Of a stretch of 64,000 bases of DNA, positions 49,515 to 61,128 are shown in pieces (position 1 is the stretch's first letter; each line of letters starts with the position of its first letter). The position numbers and the translations under genes were made by a program. Source of the DNA: Rheinheimera sp. 4Y26 (GTDB lineage Bacteria; Pseudomonadota; Gammaproteobacteria; Enterobacterales; Alteromonadaceae); the NCBI RefSeq assembly GCF_025245835.1, contig NZ_JAOBWS010000004.1, positions 62,001 to 126,000 on the forward strand, given 5' to 3'. The notes below the pieces were generated by a model, which had not been told where the DNA came from, ran no database searches, and was given only the letters and a program-made list of their open reading frames with translations.

Positions 49515-49700
49515 TTAACGGCTATTGCTGTAATAAGTCCAGAAAGCCTCAAAGCTAATAAAACCAACCACTGCTATCACTGCAAAAACGATGATCCAAT
49601 AAATAGCTCTGAGCGCAACTTTCAGCGCGCTGGTGCGTTTTTTGATACTGACTTTTTTGACCGCAGCTTGTTGCCGGACATGTTGGGTGGTGCTTGTCAT
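49515..49700 (-). CDS. Small single-pass membrane protein
   Basis: An unrecognised 61-residue protein. A basic N-terminal half (VRQQAAVKKVSIKKRTSA) is followed by one transmembrane segment (AIYWIIVFAVIAVVGFISF) and a short polar end. An AGGG ribosome binding site precedes the ATG and a good terminator follows on the same strand, which supports a real gene. Probably N-in topology. Function unknown. Confidence 0.62.
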   Translation of the reverse strand: MTSTTQHVRQQAAVKKVSIKKRTSALKVALRAIYWIIVFAVIAVVGFISFEAFWTYYSNSR

Positions 49701-49768
49701 TTTTTTACCCTGTTACCGCAGAATTCAACAGTGTGTTTTGATGATGCTTCAGAGTTAAAACATATAAC

Positions 49769-49800
49769 TTGTGGTGTTTGGTTTGCGCCAAACACCACAA
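49769..49800 (-). terminator. Terminator of the serS transcription unit
   Basis: A perfect 13-bp inverted repeat with a 6-base loop, starting seven bases beyond the serS stop. The tail on the minus strand (GTTATATGTTTT) is only moderately T-rich. Confidence 0.75.
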
Positions 49801-49806
49801 AGTTTG

Positions 49807-51105
<1,299 letters not shown>

Positions 51106-51492
51106 TTACTTCATCGAGCCCAGCTTTAATCCAAGCCAGGCGAGGGTTAAACACAACACCAGGTTCAGCACGACATTGGCGATTGCTTTGAGCCAGTCGC
51201 CCTGCTGTAACAGCAACACAGTGTCCATTGAAAATGTTGAAAAAGTAGTAAAAGCGCCCAGCACACCAATGCCGATAAAAATCCGCCACGGATTTGGCGC
51301 TATTTGCTCGGTGACCAACAGGCCATACAACAGGCCTATGACAAAAGACCCGAGAATATTAACCAGCAAAGTGCCAAAAGGAAATGCTCTGCCAAAAAGA
51401 TGTAGTGTCCATTCGTTTAACGCAAATCTTAAACAGGCGCCAATAGCACCGCCAATGGCAATCATACCGTAGGTGAAAATGGCATTAGTCAC
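51106..51492 (-). CDS. crcB: Fluoride channel CrcB
   Basis: A small dual-topology fluoride exporter (Fluc), 128 residues. Four hydrophobic helices; conserved [27 protein letters not shown] and [11 protein letters not shown] place the start at a GTG (51492) that has AGGGG eight bases upstream; this gives the family length. A longer frame from 51522 would overlap rarA more. No fluoride riboswitch is seen, as the gene is inside an operon. Confidence 0.92.
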   Translation of the reverse strand: MTNAIFTYGMIAIGGAIGACLRFALNEWTLHLFGRAFPFGTLLVNILGSFVIGLLYGLLVTEQIAPNPWRIFIGIGVLGAFTTFSTFSMDTVLLLQQGDWLKAIANVVLNLVLCLTLAWLGLKLGSMK

Positions 51493-52828
51493 GGCATTTC
51501 CCCTGCAAACGCGCTTGTTCATCCAGCATTTGCAGATACTTTATTTTTTCCTGCAGCTGTTTTTCCAGGCCTCTGTCACTTGGCTGATAAAATTGCTGAC
51601 CGGCAAGCTCGGCTGGCAAATAACGCTCGCCGGCGGCATAAGCACCAGCCTCGTTGTGGGCATAACGATAACCTTCGCCGTGGCCCATTTCTTTTAATAA
51701 TTTAGTGGGCGCGTTACGCAGATGCAGCGGCACTTCATAAGCGGGTTGTTGTTGTACCAAAGTGCGCATCTGGTTAAAAGCGCTATACACCGCATTACTT
51801 TTTGGCGCTAACGCCAAATACACTGCAGCTTGAGCTATGGCTCTTTCGCCCTCTGCCGGTCCAACCCTGCTGTAGGTATCCCAGGCATCCAGCGCTATGG
51901 TGAGCGCCCTTGGATCGGCATTACCGATATCTTCGGAAGCAATGGCCAATAACCTTCTGGCTACATACAAAGGGTCTCCGCCCCCTTCCAGAATACGGCA
52001 GTACCAGTACAAAGCACCGTCAGCGCTGGAGCCCCGCACCGATTTATGAAAAGCCGAAATCAGGTCATAAAACATATCACCCTGATTATCAAAGCCCGGC
52101 AATTGCCTTGGCACCAGCTGTTTTAACAGAACTGCAGTTATCTGGTTTGACCCTTCGCTTTGCACAGCTTCACTGGCAAGTTCTAACAAATTCAGTAACT
52201 TGCGGGCATCACCATCGGCCAACGTCAGCAAAAATTGGGCGGCTTCTTCATCCAGCACGAGTTTTAACGCGCCAAGGCCAAGCTCGGTATCTGTTAAAGC
52301 ACGTTCTAGTACTTTATTGAGCTCAGGCGCTTCAATTTTTTTTAAAATACAAACGCGGGCACGCGATAACAAAGCGTTATTCAGCGAAAAAGACGGGTTT
52401 TCGGTGGTGGCGCCAATAAAAATAATGGTGCCATCTTCAATATGAGGTAAAAAAGCGTCTTGTTGGCTTTTATTAAAACGATGTACTTCATCAACAAATA
52501 ACAAGGTTCTTTGCTGATGGCTGTATAACCGAGCTTTTGCGGCGGCTATTTCGTCACGGATCTCTTTGACACCGGCAGTGACAGCAGAAATTTTCGCAAG
52601 ACAGGCGTCGGCGTGTGCGGCAATCAGTTCGGCCAGCGTGGTTTTACCGGTGCCTGGAGGCCCCCATAAAATCAGCGACGTGACTTTACCACTTTCGATT
52701 GCACGTTTCAGCGGTGTACCAGGCCCCAGCAAATGCTGCTGGCCGACATAGTCGGCCAGTGTTAAGGGTCTGAGTCTGGCGGCGAGGGGCCGGACATCAG
52801 GCTGAAAATCAAAACTCAGGCTGTTCAC
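51485..52828 (-). CDS. rarA: Replication-associated recombination protein A
   Basis: AAA+ ATPase acting at stalled forks, 447 residues. Walker [10 protein letters not shown] (residues 56-64), Walker [13 protein letters not shown], sensor-1 [12 protein letters not shown]. The C-terminal tetramerisation domain is present ([18 protein letters not shown]). Its start overlaps the lolA stop by 4 bases; its end overlaps crcB by 8. Confidence 0.96.
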   Translation of the reverse strand: MNSLSFDFQPDVRPLAARLRPLTLADYVGQQHLLGPGTPLKRAIESGKVTSLILWGPPGTGKTTLAELIAAHADACLAKISAVTAGVKEIRDEIAAAKARLYSHQQRTLLFVDEVHRFNKSQQDAFLPHIEDGTIIFIGATTENPSFSLNNALLSRARVCILKKIEAPELNKVLERALTDTELGLGALKLVLDEEAAQFLLTLADGDARKLLNLLELASEAVQSEGSNQITAVLLKQLVPRQLPGFDNQGDMFYDLISAFHKSVRGSSADGALYWYCRILEGGGDPLYVARRLLAIASEDIGNADPRALTIALDAWDTYSRVGPAEGERAIAQAAVYLALAPKSNAVYSAFNQMRTLVQQQPAYEVPLHLRNAPTKLLKEMGHGEGYRYAHNEAGAYAAGERYLPAELAGQQFYQPSDRGLEKQLQEKIKYLQMLDEQARLQGKCRD

Positions 52829-53457
52829 TTGTTGCGTAAGTCGTCCACTTCAACCCCAGCCGGAACTTCAAACTTAAACAGGCTGCTGTCGATATTGATA
52901 TTGTTCTGAATGGCTAAAAATTCAAAATCGGTTTTCTGGCCGTTGTTATCCAGCACCGCCATATGTGACAAACCTGTACCTGCAAAAGTCAGCACCAGCT
53001 GGCGCACCGGATTGTCTTTATCTTTTGGTGTGATAATAAACTGCTGGCCTTCACCACTAACCTCATATTGTGCCCACAGGCTGGCGTCGTTGGAAGTTAA
53101 TAGCACGAAGGGCGTGCGGTTCACTTCTTTCTTGGCATCATAGAGGCTGACTTGTTCGAGCAGCTCGTTGTAATGCCATAAGGTTTTACCATCACCAATA
53201 AACAGGTTTGGCTCAGGGCTTAAGGTTTCAAACCGAAACTGTGAGGGTTGTTTTAAGGTTAATACCCCTTCACCTTGTTCCTGCACCGGCTGGTTTTTGG
53301 CATCGACCACAGTTTGCTGAAAACTGGCCTGATAACTGTAAAGCCTGGCCAGTTTGTTTTTTAGTTCTGCCGCCTGATTGGCGGCAAAGGCAGTTTGACT
53401 GAACAGCACTGTGTTGCTTAATAAAACTGTACCAAGCACAAATAATAACTTCTTCAT
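52825..53457 (-). CDS. lolA: Outer-membrane lipoprotein carrier protein LolA
   Basis: Periplasmic chaperone moving lipoproteins from LolCDE to LolB. 210 residues with a signal peptide ending about residue 25 ([10 protein letters not shown]). Core features: [14 protein letters not shown] and [17 protein letters not shown]. It begins directly after the ftsK stop and overlaps rarA by 4 bases. Confidence 0.96.
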   Translation of the reverse strand: MKKLLFVLGTVLLSNTVLFSQTAFAANQAAELKNKLARLYSYQASFQQTVVDAKNQPVQEQGEGVLTLKQPSQFRFETLSPEPNLFIGDGKTLWHYNELLEQVSLYDAKKEVNRTPFVLLTSNDASLWAQYEVSGEGQQFIITPKDKDNPVRQLVLTFAGTGLSHMAVLDNNGQKTDFEFLAIQNNINIDSSLFKFEVPAGVEVDDLRNK

Positions 53458-56430
53458 TTAAAACCCTTTTGGCGGCGGAGGTGCCAACACTTCTCTGTTA
53501 CCGTTATGGCCAGGGCCACTGACGATACCGACTTGTTCCATGGTTTCGACTAAACGGGCAGCGCGGTTATAACCAATACGGAAACGACGCTGCACACCGG
53601 ATACCGACGCTTTACGGCTTTCCGTGACAAAAGCCACAGCCTGGTCAAACAGCGGATCGGACTCAGCATCTTCATCTTCCAGTGTTTCACCTGGTAACAG
53701 GTTTTCTTCACTGGTTTCGCCGCTTAAAATGTCCGGAATATAATTTGGCCGGCCACGTTTTTTCCAGTCTGCCACCACTGCATGCACTTCATGGTCGTCG
53801 ACAAAAGCGCCATGCACCCGGTTAGGCACACCAGAGCCTGGTGGCAGATATAACATGTCACCCTGGCCTAATAAACTTTCTGCACCTTGTTGATCCAAAA
53901 TGGTGCGCGAGTCAATTTTTGACGACACCTGGAAGGCAATGCGGGTTGGAATATTGGCTTTAATTAAACCTGTAATCACATCCACAGACGGCCTTTGTGT
54001 TGCCAGAATCAAATGAATACCGGCGGCGCGCGCTTTTTGCGCGATACGGGCAATCAGCTCTTCAACTTTTTTACCCACAATCATCATCATGTCGGCAAAT
54101 TCATCGATGACCACGACAATAGAGGGTAATTTTTCTAACAACGGCGGCTCACCGCGCATATCGTCCGACGGGCGCCATAACGGGTCACGCAGAGGTTTAC
54201 CTTCAGCAATGGCATCCGCTACTTTGACGTTGTAACCTTTTAGATTCCGCACCCCAAGCGCCGACATCAGCTTATAACGGCGCTCCATTTCACCCACACA
54301 CCAGCGCAGGCCATTGGCCGCTTCTTTCATGTCAGTGACAACTTCGGTTAATAAGTGTGGAATGCCTTCATAAACGGACAGTTCCAGCATCTTAGGGTCA
54401 ATCATCAGGAAACGTACATCGTCCGGCGTAGATTTGTAGAGCAAACTACAGATCATCACATTAACGCCAACTGACTTACCCGAACCCGTGGTACCTGCCA
54501 CCAATAAATGCGGCATTTTGGCAAGATCGGCCACCACAGACTTACCGGCAATGTCTTTACCCAGCACCATGGTTAGCGGCGATTTTGACTGTTCAAAAAT
54601 TTCATCGCCAATTACTTCCGACAACCGCACTATTTCGCGGTGCTGGTTGGGCAGCTCTAACCCTATATATGATTTACCCGGAATCACTTCCACCACCCGC
54701 ACACTGATAGCCGATAAAGAGCGGGCTAAGTCCTTGGATAAACCGGTTATTTTGCTGACTTTCACGCCAGGTGCTAAATCAAGTTCAAAGCGGGTAACCA
54801 CAGGGCCAGGGTATACACCCACCACTTTGGCATCGACGTTAAAGTCGAGCAATTTGGCTTCCACTAAACGCGAGACTTTTTCCAAATCTTCTTCAGAAAT
54901 CGGATTGATGGTTTTGTTTGGCCGGTCGAGTAACTGGATAGAAGGCAATTCATCTTCTGATTTAACAACTGCTGCGCCAGTGCCAATATTGTCGTCTTCA
55001 TCGTCAGCGTCAAATTCCGCAGCTGCAGCCGCGGCCACATTGCTGCTGGTAGTCGAAGCCTGATGATAAGGCACATAGTCTGTCAAAGCCGGATTCGCGC
55101 TTTGGGTATGCACAAAACTCTGTTGTAACTCAGCTTCGGCGTATCTGTCGTCGATAGCGCTGAAAGTTAAATCATCATCCGACAGGGCATCGACGCTGAC
55201 AAAAGCATGTGCCTCTGTATTCACATCCAGTGGCGCAAAAGGCAAAGGCTCTACTTCTGCATCCGATGGCGGGAAAAAGGCGCGGCTTTGTAATTCAGGA
55301 TGCACTTTGATGACAGCTGCCGGTGGCTCAATTGCCAGTTCTGCGCGCTCAACCTGAGGCATCAAAGCATGTTGCACCACAGGTACTGCAGAGACTGTGT
55401 CTTGTTTTGATGGTTTTGTGGCTTTTTGCAAATAAGCCTGAGTATCGAAGTCGGCACTATTGGCGGTCGTGCTGAAGTTGTGGTCCTGTTGCACCTGGTG
55501 CAAAGTATCAAAACTGAGCACAGGCTCGACCGGCTCATCTGTACGTAATGAAAAGGCAGGTTCAATCCGCTCTGCGGCGTCTTCAACACTGCTTTCATTG
55601 CCGACAACACTGCCTGCCAACTGAACCTCAGCTTCATCGTTGATAGTATGCGGACCAGACATTAAATCTGCGGTTAAATCTTTTGCTGTTTCATGCTGCT
55701 CAGGCTCAGCATAAGGCGCCACTTTCTGAGCAGAGCGGGCCACAGCTTTGGCGTGAATTGTCTCGTTGGTTATGGCGCTTTGTTGTGGTTCACGCCATTG
55801 ACGGATACGTGCTGGCAGGTCATTGATAAAATACCAGCTTTCCACCACCAACCGGCCAAGCTCATCGGCAACAGTCAGCCAGGAAATTCCGGTCAATAAA
55901 GTTAAACCAATACAAAAACTACACAGCAGCAATAAGCTGCTGCCAACAAAATTTAAATTGGGTAATAACTTACTGGCAATGACATCCCCTACCACACCGC
56001 CGGATGAATAAATGTAAAAGTCGTCAAAGTTAATGCTGCTGATGGCGCAGGCTGAGATCACGGTCAGCAACAGGCCAAGCAAGCGCAGGCCGAGGATCAT
56101 ATAGTCCAGTGAAATCAGATCTTTAAAACGTTTAAACAACAGATAACCACAAAAAGCAAAAAACGGCGGAAACAAATACGACAGCCAGCCAAATACACAA
56201 AACAGAATGTCGGCCACTTCAGCACCAACGGGTCCGGCAAAATTCTGAATATCGGTTTGATAGCCGGTTTGTGACCAGCTTGGATCGGCAGGGTCAAAAC
56301 TTAATAAAGCCAATAACATAAATGCGGCTGCGCCCGCAAAAAGGATCAGTCCAACTTCAACCAGACGCTGAACACCATTGAGTGAAAATACCGTTTTCGC
56401 TTGCAAGCCAGTTGCCCTATGAAAAAACAA
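53458..56430 (-). CDS. ftsK: DNA translocase FtsK
   Basis: Septal DNA pump for chromosome dimer resolution, 990 residues. Four or five N-terminal transmembrane helices (about 25-190); an acidic, low-complexity linker (about 200-490), much shorter than in E. coli (1329 residues); the motor with Walker A GTTGSGKS (Lys652) and Walker [13 protein letters not shown]; and a C-terminal winged-helix gamma domain (about 925-985, [20 protein letters not shown]) that reads KOPS and activates XerD. Followed immediately by lolA. Confidence 0.97.
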   Translation of the reverse strand: MFFHRATGLQAKTVFSLNGVQRLVEVGLILFAGAAAFMLLALLSFDPADPSWSQTGYQTDIQNFAGPVGAEVADILFCVFGWLSYLFPPFFAFCGYLLFKRFKDLISLDYMILGLRLLGLLLTVISACAISSINFDDFYIYSSGGVVGDVIASKLLPNLNFVGSSLLLLCSFCIGLTLLTGISWLTVADELGRLVVESWYFINDLPARIRQWREPQQSAITNETIHAKAVARSAQKVAPYAEPEQHETAKDLTADLMSGPHTINDEAEVQLAGSVVGNESSVEDAAERIEPAFSLRTDEPVEPVLSFDTLHQVQQDHNFSTTANSADFDTQAYLQKATKPSKQDTVSAVPVVQHALMPQVERAELAIEPPAAVIKVHPELQSRAFFPPSDAEVEPLPFAPLDVNTEAHAFVSVDALSDDDLTFSAIDDRYAEAELQQSFVHTQSANPALTDYVPYHQASTTSSNVAAAAAAEFDADDEDDNIGTGAAVVKSEDELPSIQLLDRPNKTINPISEEDLEKVSRLVEAKLLDFNVDAKVVGVYPGPVVTRFELDLAPGVKVSKITGLSKDLARSLSAISVRVVEVIPGKSYIGLELPNQHREIVRLSEVIGDEIFEQSKSPLTMVLGKDIAGKSVVADLAKMPHLLVAGTTGSGKSVGVNVMICSLLYKSTPDDVRFLMIDPKMLELSVYEGIPHLLTEVVTDMKEAANGLRWCVGEMERRYKLMSALGVRNLKGYNVKVADAIAEGKPLRDPLWRPSDDMRGEPPLLEKLPSIVVVIDEFADMMMIVGKKVEELIARIAQKARAAGIHLILATQRPSVDVITGLIKANIPTRIAFQVSSKIDSRTILDQQGAESLLGQGDMLYLPPGSGVPNRVHGAFVDDHEVHAVVADWKKRGRPNYIPDILSGETSEENLLPGETLEDEDAESDPLFDQAVAFVTESRKASVSGVQRRFRIGYNRAARLVETMEQVGIVSGPGHNGNREVLAPPPPKGF

Positions 56431-56522
56431 AAAAATGCCTTGTTACGATACCAGAGAGCAGCTGCAAGTGCATCAGTTTAAAGGCTGCCTCCGGGCGCAT
56501 TGTGATGCTATCTGCTTGTTAT

Positions 56523-57011
56523 TTAACCAGCTACTGTGACAAAAGTGGTTTGTTTCACCTCTTCCATCACCACATAGGTCCGGCTTTCGCGCACACTGGG
56601 CAGCCTTAATAAGGTTTCGCCCAATAATTCACGATAGGCCGCCATATTGGCCACCCTGGTTTTTAATAAAAAGTCAAAACTGCCGGATACCAGGTGACAC
56701 TCCAGAATTTCGTCCAGCTTTTGTACCGCTTTGCTGAATTCATCAAAATCCTCAGGTGAGGTTTTACTTAAGGTTATTTCGACAAACACCAAAAGCGCAG
56801 CACCAACCTTGCTCGGGTCAACCAAAGCGGTATAACCCAGAATAAATTCATCAGTTTCCAGCCTTTTTACGCGCTCCAGACAAGGGGTTGGACTCAGCCC
56901 CACCCTTTTGGCCAGTTCGACATTGGACAAGCGGCCGTCTTTTTGCAGCTCAAGCAAAATTTTACGGTCGATACGGTCGAGTTTTTTCAGCTCTTTATAT
57001 TGCGGAAACAT
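56523..57011 (-). CDS. lrp: Leucine-responsive regulatory protein
   Basis: Global feast/famine regulator, 162 residues (E. coli 164). N-terminal HTH (LDRIDRKILLELQKDGRLSN then VGLSPTPCLERVKRLE) and RAM domain (LECHLVSGSFDFLLKTRV). It is divergent from ald, the classical Lrp/AldR-regulated arrangement, and upstream of ftsK as in enteric bacteria. Confidence 0.95.
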   Translation of the reverse strand: MFPQYKELKKLDRIDRKILLELQKDGRLSNVELAKRVGLSPTPCLERVKRLETDEFILGYTALVDPSKVGAALLVFVEITLSKTSPEDFDEFSKAVQKLDEILECHLVSGSFDFLLKTRVANMAAYRELLGETLLRLPSVRESRTYVVMEEVKQTTFVTVAG

Positions 57012-57146
57012 ACCAGATAATAATTCTTTTAAAGTTCAATATTTAGCATTTTCCACTATTGAACATCACAAAAACAACCATTCATTCCACAAAAATCACA
57101 TTATACTAGCGAAATATTTTTACCAACCCTACACAGGCAGAAAATC
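57012..57146. promoter_or_regulatory. Divergent lrp-ald promoter region
   Basis: A 135-base AT-rich gap. A TATACT hexamer at 57102-57107 is a candidate ald -10. Phased AT-rich patches suit Lrp binding, but no single consensus site is clear. Inference by context. Confidence 0.4.
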
Positions 57147-58268
57147 ATGATTATTGGCGTGCCAAAAGAAATCAAAAACCACGAATACCGCGTCGGTATG
57201 ACTCCAGCCAGCGTTCGCGAACTGGTTGCTCACGGTCACAAAGTTTATGTTGAACATAATGCCGGCAGCGGCATCGGTTTTGGTGATGCAGATTACACTG
57301 CAGCAGGTGCTGAAGTGCTGGCAACAGCAGCTGAAGTTTTTGCCAAAAGCGACATGATTGTAAAAGTAAAAGAGCCACAGGCTGTTGAGCGCGCTATGCT
57401 GCGTGAAGGCCAAATTCTGTTTACTTACCTGCACTTAGCACCGGATTTGCCACAAACTGAAGATTTGATCAAATCAAAAGCTATCTGTATTGCTTATGAA
57501 ACTGTGACCGACAACCGTGGTGGTTTACCACTGTTGGCGCCTATGTCAGAAGTAGCAGGCCGTATGTCAATTCAGGCCGGTGCCCGCGCTTTGGAAAAAT
57601 CCTGTGCTGGCCGCGGTATGTTGTTAGGTGGTGTGCCAGGTGTAGAACCTGCCAAAGTTGTAGTGATCGGTGGTGGTATGGTGGGTACCAACGCTGCACA
57701 AATGGCTTTGGGTTTAGGTGCTGACGTTGTGGTACTGGACCGCAGCGTTGACGTATTACGCCGTATTAATGCCCAGTTTAACGGTGCCGTCAAAGCGATT
57801 TATTCCACTGCTGACGCGCTGGAAAAACATGTACTGGAAGCCGATTTAGTGATTGGCGGTGTATTAATTCCAGGTGCCGCTGCACCTAAATTAGTGACCC
57901 GTGAACATGTTCGTAAAATGAAACCAGGCTCAGCTATCGTTGACGTGGCTATTGATCAGGGCGGTTGTGTGGAAACTTCTTATGCCACCACTCATGCTGA
58001 ACCAACCTTTATCGTGGACGATGTGGTGCACTACTGTGTGGCCAACATGCCAGGTGCTGTGCCTTTAACTTCTACTTTTGCACTGAATAACGCCACTTTG
58101 CCTTTTATCATTAAACTGGCGAACAAAGGTTATAAAGCTGCGCTGTTAGAAGATCAGCATTTATTAAACGGTCTGAACGTGATCAACGGCCAGGTGGTGA
58201 ATCAGCATGTTGCTGAAGCCTTAAACCTGACTTTTGTCGATCCGCGCCAGGCATTAAACGCGAACTAA
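57147..58268 (+). CDS. ald: Alanine dehydrogenase
   Basis: NAD-dependent reversible deamination of L-alanine to pyruvate, 373 residues. The N-terminus MIIGVPKEIKNHEYRVGMTP is typical; pyruvate-binding Lys75 (VKVKEPQ) and catalytic His96 (YLHLAPD) are present; the NAD-binding loop is VIGGGMVGTNAAQ. Regulated probably by the divergent Lrp. Strong terminator follows. Confidence 0.97.
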   Translation: MIIGVPKEIKNHEYRVGMTPASVRELVAHGHKVYVEHNAGSGIGFGDADYTAAGAEVLATAAEVFAKSDMIVKVKEPQAVERAMLREGQILFTYLHLAPDLPQTEDLIKSKAICIAYETVTDNRGGLPLLAPMSEVAGRMSIQAGARALEKSCAGRGMLLGGVPGVEPAKVVVIGGGMVGTNAAQMALGLGADVVVLDRSVDVLRRINAQFNGAVKAIYSTADALEKHVLEADLVIGGVLIPGAAAPKLVTREHVRKMKPGSAIVDVAIDQGGCVETSYATTHAEPTFIVDDVVHYCVANMPGAVPLTSTFALNNATLPFIIKLANKGYKAALLEDQHLLNGLNVINGQVVNQHVAEALNLTFVDPRQALNAN

Positions 58269-58280
58269 TTTATGGTTTGC

Positions 58281-58313
58281 AAAAAAAGCCAGCTTCATGC
58301 TGGCTTTTTTATT
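58281..58313 (+). terminator. Terminator of ald
   Basis: The stem AAAAAAGCCAGC/GCTGGCTTTTTT with a 5-base loop, 12 bp, ends in a T-run. Confidence 0.92.
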
Positions 58314-58403
58314 GCCCAAATCAGACCAACCGGCAAAACTGGGTCTTGTCATGGCTCGGGCAGCCGCGTTAGGATAAAAAACTGATAAAAAAGAGCAGCC
58401 TGC

Positions 58404-58907
58404 ATGTTATCCCGAGCCACATTATTGTTCAGTATTCTAATGCTGTTAAGCCTCGCCGCTTGCCATGCTGCCGGCTTATCGGAAACATTCAGCCTGGTGC
58501 AGCTACAGGTAAAAGATCAGCAAATTCAGGTGCAGTTAGCTGATACGCCGGCTAAACGTAGTCAGGGACTTATGGGGCAATCACCGCTGAAACATGGCAT
58601 GTTGCTGTTGTTGCAACAACCAGCAGAAATGGTGCTCTGGATGAAAAATACACCGGAGTCGCTGGATGTGGCTTTTATTGATAGCAACTGGCGTATTGTA
58701 GCCATCCGCTCGATGCAGGCCAATACCGAAACCCTGCATCCGTCTGAGCGCATTGTGCGCGCTGCACTGGAAATGCCGCCTGGGTGGTTTGACCAAGCCA
58801 AGATTAAAGTCGGTGATCAGCTGATTTACTGCCCCGAACAGCCGAAACTTTGCAAAAAGCACTCCGGCGGCGCTAAGCCCGATAGTCTTTTGGACGTGAA
58901 AAATTAA
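58404..58907 (+). CDS. DUF192 family lipoprotein
   Basis: A 167-residue exported protein with a lipobox-like LSLAAC after a hydrophobic stretch (Cys19), so likely a lipoprotein, although AC followed by HAAG could also be a cleaved signal. The rest is one DUF192 domain: LADTPAKRSQGLMGQ, LWMKNTPESLDVAFID and VRAALEMPPGWFDQAKI. Function unknown. Monocistronic. Confidence 0.88.
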   Translation: MLSRATLLFSILMLLSLAACHAAGLSETFSLVQLQVKDQQIQVQLADTPAKRSQGLMGQSPLKHGMLLLLQQPAEMVLWMKNTPESLDVAFIDSNWRIVAIRSMQANTETLHPSERIVRAALEMPPGWFDQAKIKVGDQLIYCPEQPKLCKKHSGGAKPDSLLDVKN

Positions 58908-59009
58908 ATAAGTGAGGCGCTTACGATAAGCTTTAGTTCAGGCTTGTTGGGGGCATGACAACAAGGGCAAGAACCCCGCTAGATCACAAGCACGTTTCAC
59001 TGTCAGCGC

Positions 59010-59261
59010 TTAAAGTTCAGCGTCGTCTTTATGCAGATAAATGTCGCTAAAACCAAAGCGGATAAATTCTTTTTGCCGGAAGTCTTTAATGGCAGCGCTG
59101 CGTTTAGCAGTCATTGCCACCTGCTGTTCCATCTTTAAAAAAGCAGTTAAATCAATGCCTTCAGCTGCAGCCACTGCTTCATAAATGTCGCGGAATTTGT
59201 CGTAACTAAAGGCAATTTTACGCGGTTGACCTTTAAACTTATAAGTGATAGCTCTGGCCAT
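59010..59261 (-). CDS. DUF2960-like small protein
   Basis: An 83-residue soluble protein (MARAITYKFKGQPRKIAFSY) that resembles the DUF2960 family of Vibrio and Shewanella from memory. Basic N-terminal half, no membrane segment. Its start shares one base with the stop of the acyltransferase gene (TAATG), so the two are coupled. Function unknown. Confidence 0.75.
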   Translation of the reverse strand: MARAITYKFKGQPRKIAFSYDKFRDIYEAVAAAEGIDLTAFLKMEQQVAMTAKRSAAIKDFRQKEFIRFGFSDIYLHKDDAEL

Positions 59262-60397
59262 TATTGTTTCGCCTCCGCTATTGTAGTCTTGGCTTTTTGC
59301 GCGTTTAAAAGCGGATTGGCGTACATCTGACGAAGATAAGGTTGCACTTCGGCTGGCAAAGCGTGAAGCCTCGCCATAAAAGCACCATTATCAGACTCTG
59401 CCGTGGTTTGTCCCGCAGCCTGATAATTGGCCGGATAGAAACGATAACCCTGATAAATTTCGCGGTCGATAGCTGCTGCCACGCTTTCCGGACTCTCTAA
59501 GTCTTCGTTTTTCTCCAGTACAGCACCAAAGTGCACATGCACCCTGCCTTTGTAGCCCACTATGCCTTTGATAATACTCTCAATATCTTCAAATTCTGTT
59601 TTTTGATAATTGCCTTCTGTTGCCAGCTGATAAAGCTCATTGGCTTTGGCGGCGTCACAAGGGTCGTATTCATAAGACAAACACACCGGCACTATCTGTA
59701 ACGAGCGCATATAGTCAGTAAATTCTATTTGTTGCTGTTTGCCATTGATATAAAACATTTTCAGGATGGCCGGATCTGTTGCGTCATTGCCATCTTTAGC
59801 CCGGCCTTCTTTTTGCGCTATCCAGATATGATGACCAGTTTGCAGTGAATGGGCGATATAGGCAGACAGTTGTCCCAGCGCTTTAATCATCTCGCGTGGG
59901 CCTTTGGCGGAGCGGCGGACAATAAAACTTTTGTTCAGTTTCATCAGCTCAGTGGCGCAGGGCTTTTTCAGTAAATTGTCGCCAATGGCAATACGGGCGG
60001 TATCAAAACCCTGTTGATGCAAACACCAGTTCACCAGCGCCGGATCCATCGCAATATCCCGATGATTGGACACAAATAAATAAGACTTGGTTTTATCCAG
60101 CGCTTCCAGACCGCTAAAAGTAACTCCGGCCGTGGTTTTTTTCAGGCTTTTATTCAGATAGACAGCAACATAACCTTGTACTGCTTCTACCGACTTAAAA
60201 CCAGACCAGTGCCGGCGTAAATACCAGCTGACCATTGGTGCCGCGATAAAATTCAGTAACTTAGATTGACTGCCAAGGCGATGCTGCACTATGGCACGGA
60301 TAAACTCCGGATCGGCAATAATACGCTGTACTGCAGCCGCAACTTCGTTATCGTGGTATGGGCGGATATCGTCAAAATTTGCAATGGGATCGGTCAC
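59261..60397 (-). CDS. PlsC-like acyltransferase
   Basis: A 378-residue glycerolipid acyltransferase-like protein. The catalytic motif region reads VSNHRDIAMDPALVNW; the spacing His112 to Asp118 is HX5D, not the canonical HX4D, although His112-x-Asp114 is also present. A second block (KEGRAKDGND) corresponds to the phosphate-binding Gly/Arg region. It probably acylates a lysophospholipid or related acceptor at the inner membrane. Not PlsB (too short) and not ordinary PlsC (too long). Coupled to the DUF2960-like gene. Confidence 0.82.
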   Translation of the reverse strand: MTDPIANFDDIRPYHDNEVAAAVQRIIADPEFIRAIVQHRLGSQSKLLNFIAAPMVSWYLRRHWSGFKSVEAVQGYVAVYLNKSLKKTTAGVTFSGLEALDKTKSYLFVSNHRDIAMDPALVNWCLHQQGFDTARIAIGDNLLKKPCATELMKLNKSFIVRRSAKGPREMIKALGQLSAYIAHSLQTGHHIWIAQKEGRAKDGNDATDPAILKMFYINGKQQQIEFTDYMRSLQIVPVCLSYEYDPCDAAKANELYQLATEGNYQKTEFEDIESIIKGIVGYKGRVHVHFGAVLEKNEDLESPESVAAAIDREIYQGYRFYPANYQAAGQTTAESDNGAFMARLHALPAEVQPYLRQMYANPLLNAQKAKTTIAEAKQ

Positions 60398-60502
60398 ACT
60401 GTATTACCTGGAAAATAAAATCAGCGCTATTTTACCCATTCAGATCAAAGTGCCTAGCAGATTGTGGCAAAACAACAAAAAAACTTAGTGTCTGTGCTCA
60501 AA

Positions 60503-61024
60503 TCAGGCGGATTTTGCCAGCTTGTGATTAGAGGCAGGTAGCCAGGGTTGTACCCTGTCGTTCAGCAGCATCAGCACTTCACCGGCATAAAGTGCCTTGC
60601 CCTGCAGACTGTGGCCATCTTCGAGCAACAACAGCTGACAGCAAGTGCCTTGTTGTTGGGTGACCAGCGCCAATAATGGCTGCTGGCCGCCGACCCAGAC
60701 CAGTTCAGCACAAGCGGGCTGATAATCTGCGGATATCGCAGTAAACCACCAGCTTTTGTGGCCGGTCTGGCGCAAGTACTGCTGTGCCGCCAATGCATCT
60801 ATAGCAGCGGCAAAACAAGCGGCGGCGGGATATTGGAGTTGCTCCAGCGCATGCCAGAACTGCCAGAACAATTCTGCCTGGGCCATCGTAAAATCTGGGC
60901 TGGGACTGCTGTTTAAATCAGTCAGCTGAAAAGGTGTGCGATGCAAAAACTGCCCGGTTTGCAATTGCAGCTGCCCGGTTTGGGTTTGCCACTGCCAGGA
61001 AGCTGAAGGTGTAAAAGCGCACAT
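60503..61024 (-). CDS. zapC: Cell division protein ZapC
   Basis: FtsZ-ring bundling protein, 173 residues (E. coli 180). Similarity to ZapC/YcbW is low but patterned: an N-terminal W-x-W strand (SASWQWQTQTG), a helical segment with AIDALAAQQYLRQTGHKSWW, and LNDRVQPWLPAS near the C-terminus, where E. coli has MNDRLKP. It lies just downstream of pyrD on the same strand, as in E. coli. Confidence 0.85.
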   Translation of the reverse strand: MCAFTPSASWQWQTQTGQLQLQTGQFLHRTPFQLTDLNSSPSPDFTMAQAELFWQFWHALEQLQYPAAACFAAAIDALAAQQYLRQTGHKSWWFTAISADYQPACAELVWVGGQQPLLALVTQQQGTCCQLLLLEDGHSLQGKALYAGEVLMLLNDRVQPWLPASNHKLAKSA

Positions 61025-61128
61025 GCTGACAACCTTTGGAAAAAGTTTGGATGCCGCCGTTTTACACCTGTCAGATCAAGATGTTAAAGAATATTTTGGA
61101 CTAACCTGCCCTGATCGCCACCGGATCG

